Source: Planktothricoides raciborskii GIHE-MW2
GTDB lineage: Bacteria; Cyanobacteriota; Cyanobacteriia; Cyanobacteriales; Laspinemataceae
Length of the DNA: 64,000 nucleotides
Direction: 5' to 3'
Assembly (NCBI RefSeq): GCF_040564635.1
Contig: NZ_CP159837.1
Location: 3,583,001-3,647,000, forward strand
Below, piece by piece: positions 45,716 to 55,329 of this stretch. Numbering within the stretch: position 1 is the stretch's first letter; each line of letters begins with the position of its first letter. The notes under the pieces were generated by a model. That model did not search any database. It was given only the letters and a program-made list of their open reading frames with translations, and was not told where the DNA came from. Position numbers and translations under genes: made by a program.

Positions 45716-46858
45716 TTAATAAGCAGAAATGAAATCTCTAGTGGAGAGTTGAATTGTATCATTAGATGTGGATACACCCAAGGCAACCGCTAAAACTTCA
45801 TTAGGATTACTTTTTAAAACAATCGCGGTATCATTACTAGAATAGCCATATCCACTACCAGAACGTAACAGATATTGACTCAGACTTCCTTGAACTTTGA
45901 TTCGATCTTGTCCTTTGGTAAAGTCTTCAATCACAGCCCAGCTAGAACCGAGATAGCCTTTGCCGTAGTAATCACCAATCACAAAGGTATCGGCACCAGC
46001 ATCACCGCGTAAGCGATCTTTTTCTCCATTTCCACCAGTGCCACTGTACCAAAAACCATCTAAAACATCGTTACCTGCTCCACCAATCAAGGTGTCATTT
46101 CCCAGGCCACCCAGCATCGAATCATTACCATCATTTCCATACAGTAAATCATTACCTGTATTGCCCTTCAGAGTGTCATTGCCTGCGGCTCCCGATATAG
46201 TATCATTCCCAGCCAAACCGTCAATATTGTCGTTGCCAGAAGTCCCGGTAATATTATCATTTCCGGCTGTGGGAGTTCCTGAGATTGGAAAACCGCTACC
46301 ACGAGACTGCCAAAAAGCTTGTAGCGGACTCATGGTGTTATTTAAAACAAAGTTTTGATCGGGACTAGCACCGTTAGTCACCGTATAAGTGCGACGATTA
46401 GGTTGGACTTCTAGATGCAAATGAGGTGCTGCGGGATTACCTACTGAAGCTAGTTGTTGTCCTGCATTAATTCGTCCACCAATTGGGACTTTCAGACTTT
46501 GCAAGTGACCATAAACCCAAAGATGACCATCATCTCCTTGGACAGCCACAAAACGGTTATTAGTCTGAGGAGTTCTTTGCAGTTCAATTAAAGTTCCACC
46601 AACAGCAGCTTTTACTGGTGTTCCAAGTGGCGCACCGATATCAGTACCAGCGTGCCATTTTCCGTAGCCGGTACGATAACTTTGGTCATAAGCGTAACCT
46701 GCGGTCATTTTGTACGGCTGTCCCAGAATTGCTGTGGATAAATTGCTGAAAACCTGTTTAACTGCCGCTGAACTTTCTCCATTTGATAGATTACCATCAA
46801 ACAGAATGTCATCACCACTCTGACGAGCCCATTGGTTATTTGTTGTAGGTAAAGACAT
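45716..46858 (-). CDS. M23 (LytM-like) peptidase with RTX calcium repeats
   Basis: A 380-residue secreted protein. The M23 peptidase domain (about 45-170) has zinc ligands H69 and D73 in HAGTD and the HLH pair (H146, H148). About eight GGxGxDxxx-type RTX repeats (about 195-275, for example [19 protein letters not shown]) bind Ca2+ outside the cell. The closing domain is like that of type I-secreted proteins. There is no N-terminal signal peptide, which fits type I export. Its likely target is peptidoglycan cross-links, in its own or other cells. It is divergent from the STAND gene at 47069. Confidence 0.9.
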   Translation of the reverse strand: MSLPTTNNQWARQSGDDILFDGNLSNGESSAAVKQVFSNLSTAILGQPYKMTAGYAYDQSYRTGYGKWHAGTDIGAPLGTPVKAAVGGTLIELQRTPQTNNRFVAVQGDDGHLWVYGHLQSLKVPIGGRINAGQQLASVGNPAAPHLHLEVQPNRRTYTVTNGASPDQNFVLNNTMSPLQAFWQSRGSGFPISGTPTAGNDNITGTSGNDNIDGLAGNDTISGAAGNDTLKGNTGNDLLYGNDGNDSMLGGLGNDTLIGGAGNDVLDGFWYSGTGGNGEKDRLRGDAGADTFVIGDYYGKGYLGSSWAVIEDFTKGQDRIKVQGSLSQYLLRSGSGYGYSSNDTAIVLKSNPNEVLAVALGVSTSNDTIQLSTRDFISAY

Positions 46859-46954
46859 AGATTTTTATCCTTATCACTAAGAAAATTAACAATTTTACAA
46901 GCAATCTTGTTGCCTGTTTTTCTCTTGTTCTTTCTTAAGTTTGAATTACACAAA

Positions 46955-47049
46955 CTACACATACAAGCCTTTGTGCAAAATGCACTTGCACAAAATTTGT
47001 GTAGGGATGTGCATTGGTTGTGTAGCGCTTCCTGTACAATTTTGTGTAG
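46955..47049 (+). promoter_or_regulatory. TTGTGTAG repeats in the divergent promoter
   Basis: TTGTGTAG starts at 46997, 47018 and 47042, 21 and 24 bp apart. An inverted relative (CTACACAT) is at 46955, and TTGTGCAAAATGCACTTGCA near 46971 adds a dyad. They fill the gap between the M23-RTX gene and the STAND gene and could be sites for the LuxR-type HTH of the latter. Confidence 0.5.
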
Positions 47050-47068
47050 AGGGATAATGAGGTAGATA

Positions 47069-50000
47069 ATGATGGATGCCAGAACATTTGAGCGAAAGTT
47101 TAATAGTCTAACAGGCAAGCCAAAAGATGTACTAACGCCAACGCTGAATGGCCAAAGTGATGAGGATATTGCCAAGTCCCTGGGTATTGAAGCCAGCACG
47201 GTGAGAAAGCACCAATCGAATATTTACAAGCATTTTTTCGGTTCAGGACAGCGGAACTCCCGGCAGGATTTAATTGATTTGTTTCGCCAACACAAGCCGG
47301 AGTTAGTCCGAGTTAAGGAGAACGGCGATCGCACCCCTACTGACCCCTCGCCTCCATTAGAGTGTCATGCAGACGAAAGCAAGAATCCATGTACTGACTC
47401 CCATTCCACCGTTAGCGAAGCTATGCCCGAAAACGCTATCAGCGAGAATCCATCGCAGAATATACTGGTTATCGACTGGGGAGAAGCCCCGGAAATTCAG
47501 GGTTTTGTCGGCAGAACCACAGAACTTGAACAACTGAAAAACTGGATTATTCGCGATCGCTGTCGTCTAGTAGCAATTTTAGGACTGGGGGGAATTGGCA
47601 AAACTGGATTAGCGGTAGAACTGATTAATCAAGTAGAAAAAGCACCGCAACAGCCTTTTCAACTGGTATTTTGGCGCAGCTTGCGTGACGCGCCGGAATT
47701 AGAAACAATTGTCACAGATTTACTGGAATTTATTGCCCGCCAAACCAATATTATTGTTGACCAAACCTCAGATATAAAGAGTAAAATTAATCAGTTGATT
47801 AAAGTTTTGGCTGAAGTTCCCTGTTTAGTGGTTTTGGATAATTTGGAATCAATTTTTCGGCCAAAGGACAATCAGGTAGGAACCTACTTGAATGGATATG
47901 AAAACTATGGAGAATTGCTTCAGCGAATGCGACAAGGCAGACATCAAAGTTGTTTGCTGATTACCAGTCGGGAGAAACCCAGCGAAGTTGAGATTTCAAA
48001 CCTTTGCCAAACTCTGCCCATCAAGGGTTTACAGGCTGAGGCTGAAGCTATTCTCAATCAAAAAGGATTGTTAGGAACGACTCAGGAAAAACAGGCATTA
48101 ATTAGCAAATATGACGGGAATCCTTTAGCGTTAATTATTGCTTCAGAACTGATTAAGGAAGTTCATCAGGGAAAAATTCAGAACTTTCTCAAGAGCGATC
48201 GCCTGATGACCGGCAAAATCGAGGATTTGTTAAATCAGCAATATCAACGGTTATCCGATTTAGAAAAGCCGGTGATGTATTGGCTGGCGATTAATCGAAA
48301 ACCCGTATTATTAGCCCAGTTACAGAAAGATATTTATCCATCACCTGATTATAAACAGTTGCGAGACGCAGTACAAAGTCTTATCCGGCGATCGCTCATC
48401 GAAACAACCGAAAAGGGTTATACCTTACAAAATGTCATCATGGAATACATGACCGACAAGTTGCGAGAGGCAATTTGCGGGGAAATCAAAGCCGGTAAAT
48501 TCGATGAGAATCATAAATTTAATCGTTATGCCTTACTCAAAGCCAGCGCCGAAGATTATATCCGTCGCACTCAAAAACGTCTAATTATTAATCCGATTAT
48601 GGATAAGTTAAACTCAGATTTTTCTGAGCAACTGGTTCCCCATTTAAAATCAATAATTTCCCAGGTAAAAAGTCAAAACCTCAGAGGCTATGCGGCGGGT
48701 AATTTAATCAATTTATTGTGCAATAGTAATCGGCCAGCAAATTTAGCCGATTGGGATTTTTCTGGCTTAACAATCAGGCAAGCATTTTTAAGAGATGTGG
48801 AATTGCCGGGAGTGAATCTGGAACATACTAAATTACATCAGTGCATTTTTCCCTTGTCTATGGGAGAAGTCTGGCATGGAGTTTTTTATCGAGATAGTGA
48901 ATTAGTCGTTGGCGATAATCTGGGGACAATTTATATTTTAGACATTAAAACTCACCAAACCCGCAAAATTTTACCCGCCCACTCCAGCGATCTTACCTCC
49001 CTGAAAGTAAACGAGGAACAAGAAACTATCATTAGTGTGAGTCGCGATCAAACCATCCTTTTTTGGGATTTTAACACAGGCAAATGCCAGCGAACTATTC
49101 CGTTCCAGACTGATGCTATCACCGTTTCTACTATTAGTCCCGATGAAAAATTTTTAGCAACTAACCATCTCAATTCCCCTGATGTAGAACTATGGGATTT
49201 GAATACAGGGCAACATATCAGAACTTTATCAGGACATCAAGCACCAGTCACAGGAATTGCTTTTAGTCCGACAAATCCGCAACTGCTATTGACTGGCAGT
49301 AAAGACACAAATATCATACTCTGGAATCTGGAAACAGGTAAACTTATAGAGACTCTGACCGGACATTATCGGGAGACAGAAAGTGGGTCATTAGCTTTTA
49401 GCAAAGATGGCAATATTTTAGTCACAGGTAGCAATGACTCGACCATTAAATTTTGGGATATTTCCGATTTGCATAACATTAAGGAGTTTCACTGTATCTC
49501 TGATGGTCATCAGAATGACGTGCGAAGTCTAGCTTTTAGTCCCGATGGCAAATTATTGGCAAGTGGGGATGGGGATAGATTGGTGAAACTATGGGATATT
49601 TCAGAGATGACCAATCCCGAACCAATCAATACTTTAAAGAAACATAGTAGTTGGCTAGACTTAGTTAAGTTTAGCAGCAATGGCAAGTATTTATTGACCG
49701 CTGCGGCGGATAAAATCGTGTGTTTGTGGGATGTGGAAACCCCCGAAAAACCCAGTGAGTTGGAAACTTGGCGAGGCTATAGCAATTGGATTAGATCCCT
49801 GGCTTTTAGTCCTGATGGCAAAATGCTGATCAGTGGTAGTGATGATTATACCGTGAGAATTTGGGATGTCACTACAAAACAATTAAAAGATACTTGGCGA
49901 GGACATCAACAAAGAGTGAGCACCGTTGCCGTAAGTCCTGATGGGAAAATTCTGGCAAGTGGCAGTTGGGATTATACGGTGAGGTTGTGGAATTTGCAGA

Positions 50001-50767
50001 CGGGTGAATGGGATGAAACTGATGTTAAAGATAAACATACCGATCAAGTTTATGGCGTTGCTTTTGCTCCCGATCAAAGCTTTTTAGTTAGTGTGGGTGA
50101 CGATCATACCGTGAAAGTTTGGAATTTAGCCACCAAATCTCTGGCAAAACAATGGCAGCCTCAACTAGAGCAATTATTTGCTGTAGCGGTGAGTCCTGAT
50201 AGTCAAACGATCGCCGTGGGGGGTCATAAACACCGCATAAAATTGTGGAATATTCATACAGGTGAAGAAAAACTTTTAACCGAAAGCGGGCGAGAAGTTC
50301 TTGGACTAGCCTTTAGTCCAGATGGCAAAAAGTTAGCCAGTAGCAGTTTTGATCTCACGGTGCGGTTGTGGGATTTAGCCACTGGAAAAGAACTGAGAAA
50401 ATGGGATTGTCAACAAGTTTGGACTTACGGGGTTGCCTTTAGTCCGAATGGTGAATTAATCGCCAGTGGTAGTGCGGATTATAGTTTGTGTTTATGGGAT
50501 ATTAACAGTTATGAATGTTGTCATCGTTTGTTAGGACATAAAAAGAGTGTCACCACTGTAGCATTTAGTCCCGATGGGGAAATAGTTGCCAGTGGCAGTG
50601 TGGATGAAACCATTAAACTTTGGGATGTGAAGACAGGTGAATGTCTGGCTACTTTAGAAATTCCTCGTCCGTTTGCCCAGAGCAAAATTACCGGAATTCA
50701 AGGGGAAACTGAGGTAGAAACAGAAGCAATTAAAGCCACTTTAAAAGCATTAGGTGCCCTAGAATGA
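47069..50767 (+). CDS. LuxR-HTH / NB-ARC / WD40 STAND protein
   Basis: A 1232-residue protein. A LuxR-like HTH covers about 10-58 (DEDIAKSLGIEASTVRKHQS). The NB-ARC NTPase has Walker A GLGGIGKT (172-179), Walker B CLVVLDNLESIF (about 255-266) and an HD-like region to about 480. A short linker leads into about 14 WD40 blades (605-1195) with the usual GH...LAFSPDGK...WD pattern. STAND proteins stay closed until the repeats sense a ligand, then multimerise. With an HTH as output, this one would be a DNA-binding switch. The start is the ATG at 47069; the next codon is also ATG. Confidence 0.93.
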   Translation: MMDARTFERKFNSLTGKPKDVLTPTLNGQSDEDIAKSLGIEASTVRKHQSNIYKHFFGSGQRNSRQDLIDLFRQHKPELVRVKENGDRTPTDPSPPLECHADESKNPCTDSHSTVSEAMPENAISENPSQNILVIDWGEAPEIQGFVGRTTELEQLKNWIIRDRCRLVAILGLGGIGKTGLAVELINQVEKAPQQPFQLVFWRSLRDAPELETIVTDLLEFIARQTNIIVDQTSDIKSKINQLIKVLAEVPCLVVLDNLESIFRPKDNQVGTYLNGYENYGELLQRMRQGRHQSCLLITSREKPSEVEISNLCQTLPIKGLQAEAEAILNQKGLLGTTQEKQALISKYDGNPLALIIASELIKEVHQGKIQNFLKSDRLMTGKIEDLLNQQYQRLSDLEKPVMYWLAINRKPVLLAQLQKDIYPSPDYKQLRDAVQSLIRRSLIETTEKGYTLQNVIMEYMTDKLREAICGEIKAGKFDENHKFNRYALLKASAEDYIRRTQKRLIINPIMDKLNSDFSEQLVPHLKSIISQVKSQNLRGYAAGNLINLLCNSNRPANLADWDFSGLTIRQAFLRDVELPGVNLEHTKLHQCIFPLSMGEVWHGVFYRDSELVVGDNLGTIYILDIKTHQTRKILPAHSSDLTSLKVNEEQETIISVSRDQTILFWDFNTGKCQRTIPFQTDAITVSTISPDEKFLATNHLNSPDVELWDLNTGQHIRTLSGHQAPVTGIAFSPTNPQLLLTGSKDTNIILWNLETGKLIETLTGHYRETESGSLAFSKDGNILVTGSNDSTIKFWDISDLHNIKEFHCISDGHQNDVRSLAFSPDGKLLASGDGDRLVKLWDISEMTNPEPINTLKKHSSWLDLVKFSSNGKYLLTAAADKIVCLWDVETPEKPSELETWRGYSNWIRSLAFSPDGKMLISGSDDYTVRIWDVTTKQLKDTWRGHQQRVSTVAVSPDGKILASGSWDYTVRLWNLQTGEWDETDVKDKHTDQVYGVAFAPDQSFLVSVGDDHTVKVWNLATKSLAKQWQPQLEQLFAVAVSPDSQTIAVGGHKHRIKLWNIHTGEEKLLTESGREVLGLAFSPDGKKLASSSFDLTVRLWDLATGKELRKWDCQQVWTYGVAFSPNGELIASGSADYSLCLWDINSYECCHRLLGHKKSVTTVAFSPDGEIVASGSVDETIKLWDVKTGECLATLEIPRPFAQSKITGIQGETEVETEAIKATLKALGALE

Positions 50768-50796
50768 TGGCGATCGGGCATTTATGCAGTAGAACC

Positions 50797-50837
50797 GTAG
50801 GGTGCGTTAGTGGAACGGAGTGGAACGTAACGCACCA
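50797..50837. repeat. Inverted repeat, GGTGCGTTA family (copy E)
   Basis: GTAGGGTGCGTTAGTGG faces AACGTAACGCACC, a short form of the family. A GGGCAACGGATGGGATAACG doublet (50848-50883) follows, shared with 44050-44094. Confidence 0.7.
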
Positions 50838-50939
50838 CCAACCTATGTGGGCAACGGATGGGATAACGGATGGGCAGCAGATAAAATAGCGATCGCTAAG
50901 AATAACTTTACTTTTTTTGATGATTATATAGCAGTATAA

Positions 50940-51000
50940 ACCACAGAGACACAGAGGAACACAGAGGAGATTTCTTTGTGTTCTTTGTGTCTTTGTGGTG
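50940..51000. repeat. Inverted repeat, CCACAGAGACACAGAGG family (copy 2)
   Basis: ACCACAGAGACACAGAGGAA faces TTCTTTGTGTCTTTGTGGTG, as at 45090-45166. Confidence 0.85.
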
Positions 51001-51011
51001 CGACTAATTTA

Positions 51012-51917
51012 CTAGCCGTTTAAACTATTTGGGTCAATGCCATGCGATCGCAGCAATTCTTCTAAACGCTGGGATTTTTGCCGTTCCGCTTCAGCCAGTT
51101 GTCGTTCAGTTTCCGCCCGTTGCCGTTCCGCTTCAGCCCGTTGCCGTTCAGTTTCCGCCCGTTGCCGTTCAGTTTCCGCCCGTTGCCGTTCAGTTTCCGC
51201 CCGTTGACGTTCTGCTTCAAAATTTGCTTGGGCTTGTTCCGTTGGTGTTAAAATCCAATTACCTTGGGCATCATACCAACGCAACCAAACGCGATTAAGT
51301 CCTTCATATTCTCCCGACCACAAACCCAAACCTAATTCTAATTGAGGCATCCAAATTCTGGGTTCTTTTAACTCGATTTCCTGATAAAACCCAGCCCGGA
51401 TTTCAAAGGCTTTTAATGTATCCGTATAGCGATCGAATACGATATAATAAGGAACCTTCAAAATTTGCTCGTAAACTTCCCATTTTGTCGGGGGTTGATT
51501 GCTTAATCTCGTACTTCTGCCTAAGTCTTCTTTTTCCGTTCCGGGTGATAGTAATTCTACCACCACCGTCGGGGCAACCACTTCTTGCCAAATCACATAA
51601 CTTAACCGTAAATCCTTTTCGTCATAAAGCCGTGACACCCCGACCACTCCAAACCAGTCTGGTCGTTTATACCAAGAATGGTGTCGCCCATCATAATAAA
51701 GGTTCATATCACTACCGCAAAACACTTTTTCTGCTGGGTAGTTGGGGGGGCGAAAAGTTACGCGCAAAAGTTCGGGTTGAAAGTCATGGAATTCGTCAGG
51801 CAAACCAGGTTCCTCCGGGTTTTCACTAGGTAAGTCATACATGGTGGGCAGGGTTTCTCTCGGAGAAACAGGAGTTTCTCTTTGTTCTATCGGGTATTTA
51901 AATTGTTTAAGTTGCAT
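51012..51917 (-). CDS. Uma2 family (DUF820) putative endonuclease, long coiled tail
   Basis: A 301-residue paralog of the 24680-25486 protein, with near-identical start (MQLKQFKYPIEQ) and core (YDLPSENPEEPGLPDEFHD). The nuclease-like stretch is APTVVVELLSPGTEKED. The tail holds about seven ERQRAET heptads, encoded by a near-perfect 21-bp tandem repeat (about 51085-51215), much longer than in the sister copy. The tail should form a coiled coil. The sequence difference between paralogs is mostly repeat number. Confidence 0.88.
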   Translation of the reverse strand: MQLKQFKYPIEQRETPVSPRETLPTMYDLPSENPEEPGLPDEFHDFQPELLRVTFRPPNYPAEKVFCGSDMNLYYDGRHHSWYKRPDWFGVVGVSRLYDEKDLRLSYVIWQEVVAPTVVVELLSPGTEKEDLGRSTRLSNQPPTKWEVYEQILKVPYYIVFDRYTDTLKAFEIRAGFYQEIELKEPRIWMPQLELGLGLWSGEYEGLNRVWLRWYDAQGNWILTPTEQAQANFEAERQRAETERQRAETERQRAETERQRAEAERQRAETERQLAEAERQKSQRLEELLRSHGIDPNSLNG

Positions 51918-52005
51918 TTTGCTTCGACAACCGTTTATTATTTATAATAATTCAATTATAACGCAAAACAAAAAATGTGCGTTTGGTTTTTTCAGGTAAA
52001 AATCT

Positions 52006-52956
52006 ATGATGACTAAACATTCCGATCTAAGAAAATCCGTAGAGATATTAGATGGAGGAACGGGAGAAGAATTACAACGGCTGGGACTGCCGGACGATCG
52101 CAAAATTTGGTCTGCCCGTGCCCTAGTAGACCAGCAATATCACGATTTAGTGCGGCGCGTTCATCAAAATTTTATTCGGGCAGGGGCGCTTTATATTACT
52201 ACTAATAATTATGCGGTGACTCCTAACTGTGGATTAGCCGATCGCCTGGAAGAATTAACCAGATTGGCGGGTCATTTAGCGGTGGAAGCTAGAGATAAAT
52301 GTCACCAAGAAGGATATCTAAGAGTGAAAATTTGTGGTTGTCTACCTCCGCTGGGAGAAAGTTACCGCCCCGACCTGATTTTACCCAAAGAAATTTCCCT
52401 GGATTACTATCGCCGCATTGCGCTGAGTTTACTGCCTTTTGTGGATATTTATCTGGCGGAAACTATGTCTTGTTTGGCAGAAGCAAGCTGGGCATTAACA
52501 GCGGCAAATTCAGTCAGTCCAGATATGCCTTTATGGGTGTCTTGGACAGTGCAAAAAGATGGCTGTTTGCGAAGTGGAGAACCGGCAACAGAGGCGATTC
52601 GTTCTTTACTGAAATTACCCGGAATTGAGGGAAGACTAAAGGCGATCGCGTTTAACTGTAGCGAACCGGAATCAATCACATTAACCTTGCAATCTATTCA
52701 TGGCGATCGCGCCTTAACCGAAGATTTACAACAGCGCGGAATTCAATTAGGGGCTTATGGGAATCGGTTAGTTCCAGTAGAGGCAAATTTTGAATTAGCC
52801 AAAAGTGAATCTGCTGCCCCAACCAGAGAGGATATCACCGAAAAAGTTTACACTAATTTTGCCTTAGAATGGGTGAAACTAGGGGCGCATTTTATTGGGG
52901 GCTGTTGTGGAGTCAGTCCCCAATATATTAAAAATTTATCCGATAGATTAATCTAG
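52006..52956 (+). CDS. mmuM: Homocysteine S-methyltransferase family protein
   Basis: A 316-residue protein of the betaine/homocysteine methyltransferase barrel family. The start LDGGTGEELQRLG and the three zinc cysteines, one in FNCSEPES and two in GGCCGVSP, are present. MmuM-type enzymes use S-methylmethionine to methylate homocysteine to methionine. It could serve methionine recycling; the methyl donor is not decided by sequence. It stands alone with a convergent terminator. Confidence 0.85.
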   Translation: MMTKHSDLRKSVEILDGGTGEELQRLGLPDDRKIWSARALVDQQYHDLVRRVHQNFIRAGALYITTNNYAVTPNCGLADRLEELTRLAGHLAVEARDKCHQEGYLRVKICGCLPPLGESYRPDLILPKEISLDYYRRIALSLLPFVDIYLAETMSCLAEASWALTAANSVSPDMPLWVSWTVQKDGCLRSGEPATEAIRSLLKLPGIEGRLKAIAFNCSEPESITLTLQSIHGDRALTEDLQQRGIQLGAYGNRLVPVEANFELAKSESAAPTREDITEKVYTNFALEWVKLGAHFIGGCCGVSPQYIKNLSDRLI

Positions 52957-52972
52957 GGGGAAATTATTTAGG

Positions 52973-52999
52973 GTGGGCAAAAGCTCTTATTTTGCCCAC
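52973..52999. terminator. Convergent terminator hairpin
   Basis: GTGGGCAAAA (52973-52982) pairs with TTTTGCCCAC (52990-52999), between the methyltransferase gene and the leftward SGNH gene. Confidence 0.75.
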
Positions 53000-53006
53000 G
53001 GTTATT

Positions 53007-53867
53007 TTATTCTAATTTCATTTGAGTAAATAAATCGATCGCCGATCGCCAAACTAAATATCCTTGACGGCTTAAATGTAGACCATCGGTGGTTAACTCT
53101 AACCGTAGATTTCCATTAGCATCCGTAAATAAAGGATGTAAATCTAGGAAATAAACATTTTCTTCCTCTGCGATCGCTTTTAGTTGACTGTTCATCTCGC
53201 GAATAGTCTCATTGGGAATTGCTAAGAGGCGATCGCGTCTTTCCCAAGTCGCATCTTCTGAACTGTGGGGTAAAATTGACTGCACCACCACTTGAGCATT
53301 AGGATGAGCCCAAAGAATATCGCGGATAATTAAACGGGAATTTTCCAGCACCGTTTCCGGTGACTCCCCGCGAATCAAGTCATTAATTCCAATCAAAACA
53401 AACACCGTTTCGGGATTAGTTTCATCCAGGATTTTTAATCGCTTCAATAAGCCCTGAGAAGTTTCTCCCGAAATCCCTTGATTCAGCCAAGTTTTACCCG
53501 GTGGCAATAACTCTGGAGGAAACCACAGAGTTATCGAATCCCCAGCTAAAATAAACAACCGTTCGGGCGGATTTTTCGCCACCGCTTTGGCTTCCCGGCC
53601 CAACTGGGCAACCCATTGGTCATAATTCCAGCGATGTTTTGGCCCTAACTGGAGTTGACTGGGGGATACCTTGATGCTTTCTAGGGTTTGTTCATTATTC
53701 AATTTGGCCGATTTTGACCAGTCAGCGGAAGATCCTGAGCCTTTTGCCAGCAGCAAACTGACCGTCAAAAGCAGCAACCCATTCGCTGCCAAGGATAATA
53801 AAGCCCAAGACGGAATTTTATTCAAGGACGTGAATATGCTAATTGTTTGGAGTTTGCCTGGTTCCAC
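53007..53867 (-). CDS. SGNH/GDSL hydrolase, membrane-anchored
   Basis: A 286-residue protein. An N-terminal membrane anchor (ALLSLAANGLLLLTVSLLLA, about 18-37) precedes a periplasmic SGNH domain: the GDS nucleophile in LAGDSITLWF, G in NQGISGET, N in GINDL, and the Asp/His pair in DGLHLS. Such enzymes cut esters of lipids or polysaccharides. The exact substrate is unknown. Confidence 0.9.
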   Translation of the reverse strand: MEPGKLQTISIFTSLNKIPSWALLSLAANGLLLLTVSLLLAKGSGSSADWSKSAKLNNEQTLESIKVSPSQLQLGPKHRWNYDQWVAQLGREAKAVAKNPPERLFILAGDSITLWFPPELLPPGKTWLNQGISGETSQGLLKRLKILDETNPETVFVLIGINDLIRGESPETVLENSRLIIRDILWAHPNAQVVVQSILPHSSEDATWERRDRLLAIPNETIREMNSQLKAIAEEENVYFLDLHPLFTDANGNLRLELTTDGLHLSRQGYLVWRSAIDLFTQMKLE

Positions 53868-54198
53868 CGTTTAATTTATCTGCTTATGGGGTGAAGACTT
53901 TGCCCACAGGTTATCACATCTGATTGCTAATTGGCTTGGTGGTGTTCCTCTGCTTTTTATCAGTCTTACAGGGTACATTCACAGGGTCATTCACAGAGTC
54001 ATTGGCAAAATCATTGGCAAAATCAAGGCAACCAGGGGATCCCCTCTAAGTTTATTCGATATCCTGGGTCAGTCTTATCTTAGGGAAAAATCGAGAAAAT
54101 GATGTCTGGGTGGTTTTTGCCCAGACCATCTATTTTTGAAATCCGGCTATTCTGGGTTATTTCTAGGGAGCATTTCACATAGATGCCTATTTTTACGG
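53868..54198. other. Intergenic region downstream of cas6
   Basis: No gene and no CRISPR array. Short direct repeats occur: TCATTCACAG twice and TCATTGGCAAAA twice (53970-54025). Confidence 0.5.
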
Positions 54199-55041
54199 TC
54201 AATTAACCAGAGAAAAATTAACTCGCCGCACCATTCCCATACCCATCGTAGTTTTGCGTCCCAAACCGGCATATAAAGCAAAATCCGCCAAGGCATTTAG
54301 TTGTTTAATTGCAGTGGGTTCAACCTCTCCCAAAATTCGGAAACTAATCTCCCCAATACAGCCGATAAAAGTGCTCCGAGAATCCCCCACTACTTCGGTA
54401 CGAATATTAAAAAAACTGGGAAAAATCATCCCTAACAAATCAGGGGAAAACTCTATGCCACTGTATTTATTCCAGCGGTGCAGCAAACTATTAAAGACAC
54501 AATCCCTGGTTGGCAAAGAGGCATCGTACTGTCCCTGACGAAAAGAGGTCGGTGTGGCAATGGTAAAAGCCAGTTGGCGATCGCGATCGGAAGCCTTTTC
54601 ATATAAAGTAGAATAAGAGCTAAAATTTGCCCAAGGTTGCTGAGGTTGCGCCGTGCCTAAAATACTGGTAATGTGTAAATCTGCTGGCCCTAAATGCCAA
54701 GAATGCTCTGGGTTTAAATTCAACCAAAGCTTAGTCAAGCGAGAAAACAATGTATCATCTAATAAAGAAATCCGCCACCAGCAACGAGTCCCCCCACTAA
54801 TGCCTTGATGATACTCCCATTCTAACGAATCAATGCCGAATGCACTCCGCATTTTTCCGCTAATTTGTAAAGGACTGAGGGTGAAAGCTTTATCATTTTT
54901 TTGCTCATGGAGATAGTCGCCTAATTCTCGATCTCCCGCGCTGACCAAGGTGAGAAATAGGGCGTGTAAATGTCTGCCGGTGAGGTATTGGGGAGGAATC
55001 CAAGATTTAGGTTGGATGTTGAGGACAAGACTGTGAGGCAT
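54199..55041 (-). CDS. cas6: CRISPR-associated endoribonuclease Cas6
   Basis: A 280-residue RAMP protein that cuts precursor crRNA inside each repeat. The C-terminal glycine-rich loop GLGRKTTMGMGMVRR (about 256-270) is the Cas6 signature. N-terminal RRM-like elements include LTGRHLHALFL. A histidine near residue 26 is a candidate catalytic base. It is the last gene of the cas operon, 288 bp after cas3, separated by an invading repeat (55128-55260). Confidence 0.92.
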   Translation of the reverse strand: MPHSLVLNIQPKSWIPPQYLTGRHLHALFLTLVSAGDRELGDYLHEQKNDKAFTLSPLQISGKMRSAFGIDSLEWEYHQGISGGTRCWWRISLLDDTLFSRLTKLWLNLNPEHSWHLGPADLHITSILGTAQPQQPWANFSSYSTLYEKASDRDRQLAFTIATPTSFRQGQYDASLPTRDCVFNSLLHRWNKYSGIEFSPDLLGMIFPSFFNIRTEVVGDSRSTFIGCIGEISFRILGEVEPTAIKQLNALADFALYAGLGRKTTMGMGMVRRVNFSLVN

Positions 55042-55127
55042 TGGCTTATTTTGGGTTGAAGATTTAGGGTTATTTTGGGTTATAAAAGGTAATTTTAGGG
55101 CGGCAATGGTGCGAGCATAACAATATT

Positions 55128-55260
55128 GTAGGGGCGAAGCATTCGGGTAAAAAATTTTTCTTGTGTCCCAGAGATACTTTGCCCGAATAAGGGCGAAGCA
55201 TTCGGGTAAAAAATTTTTCTTGTGTCCCAGAGATACTTTGCCCGAATGCTTCGCCCCTAC
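55128..55260. repeat. GTAGGGGCGAAGCATT repeat with internal duplication
   Basis: The outer hairpin arms are GTAGGGGCGAAGCATTCGGG and CCCGAATGCTTCGCCCCTAC. An inner stretch (GGGCGAAGCATTCGGGTAAA through TTTGCCCGAAT) is duplicated in tandem, about 60 bp each. It sits between cas3 and cas6. Confidence 0.9.
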
Positions 55261-55329
55261 TAGGTTTATTTACAAAAGTGTAAGGGGGCGATCGCGCCAT
55301 TACAACTATTGCCAATACGGATGAATTAA

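Noticed and set aside
46705-47199. 164-codon ORF on the minus strand across the M23/STAND promoter
   Set aside because: It overlaps two well-supported divergent genes and their promoter region in a different frame.
51085-51215. Regular ~21-bp repeats that could suggest a CRISPR array
   Set aside because: There are no unique spacers; the repeats encode in-frame ERQRAET heptads of a Uma2 protein.
55070-55315. 81-codon leftward ORF between cas3 and cas6
   Set aside because: It is made almost wholly of the GTAGGGGCGAAGCATT inverted repeat and its tandem duplication.
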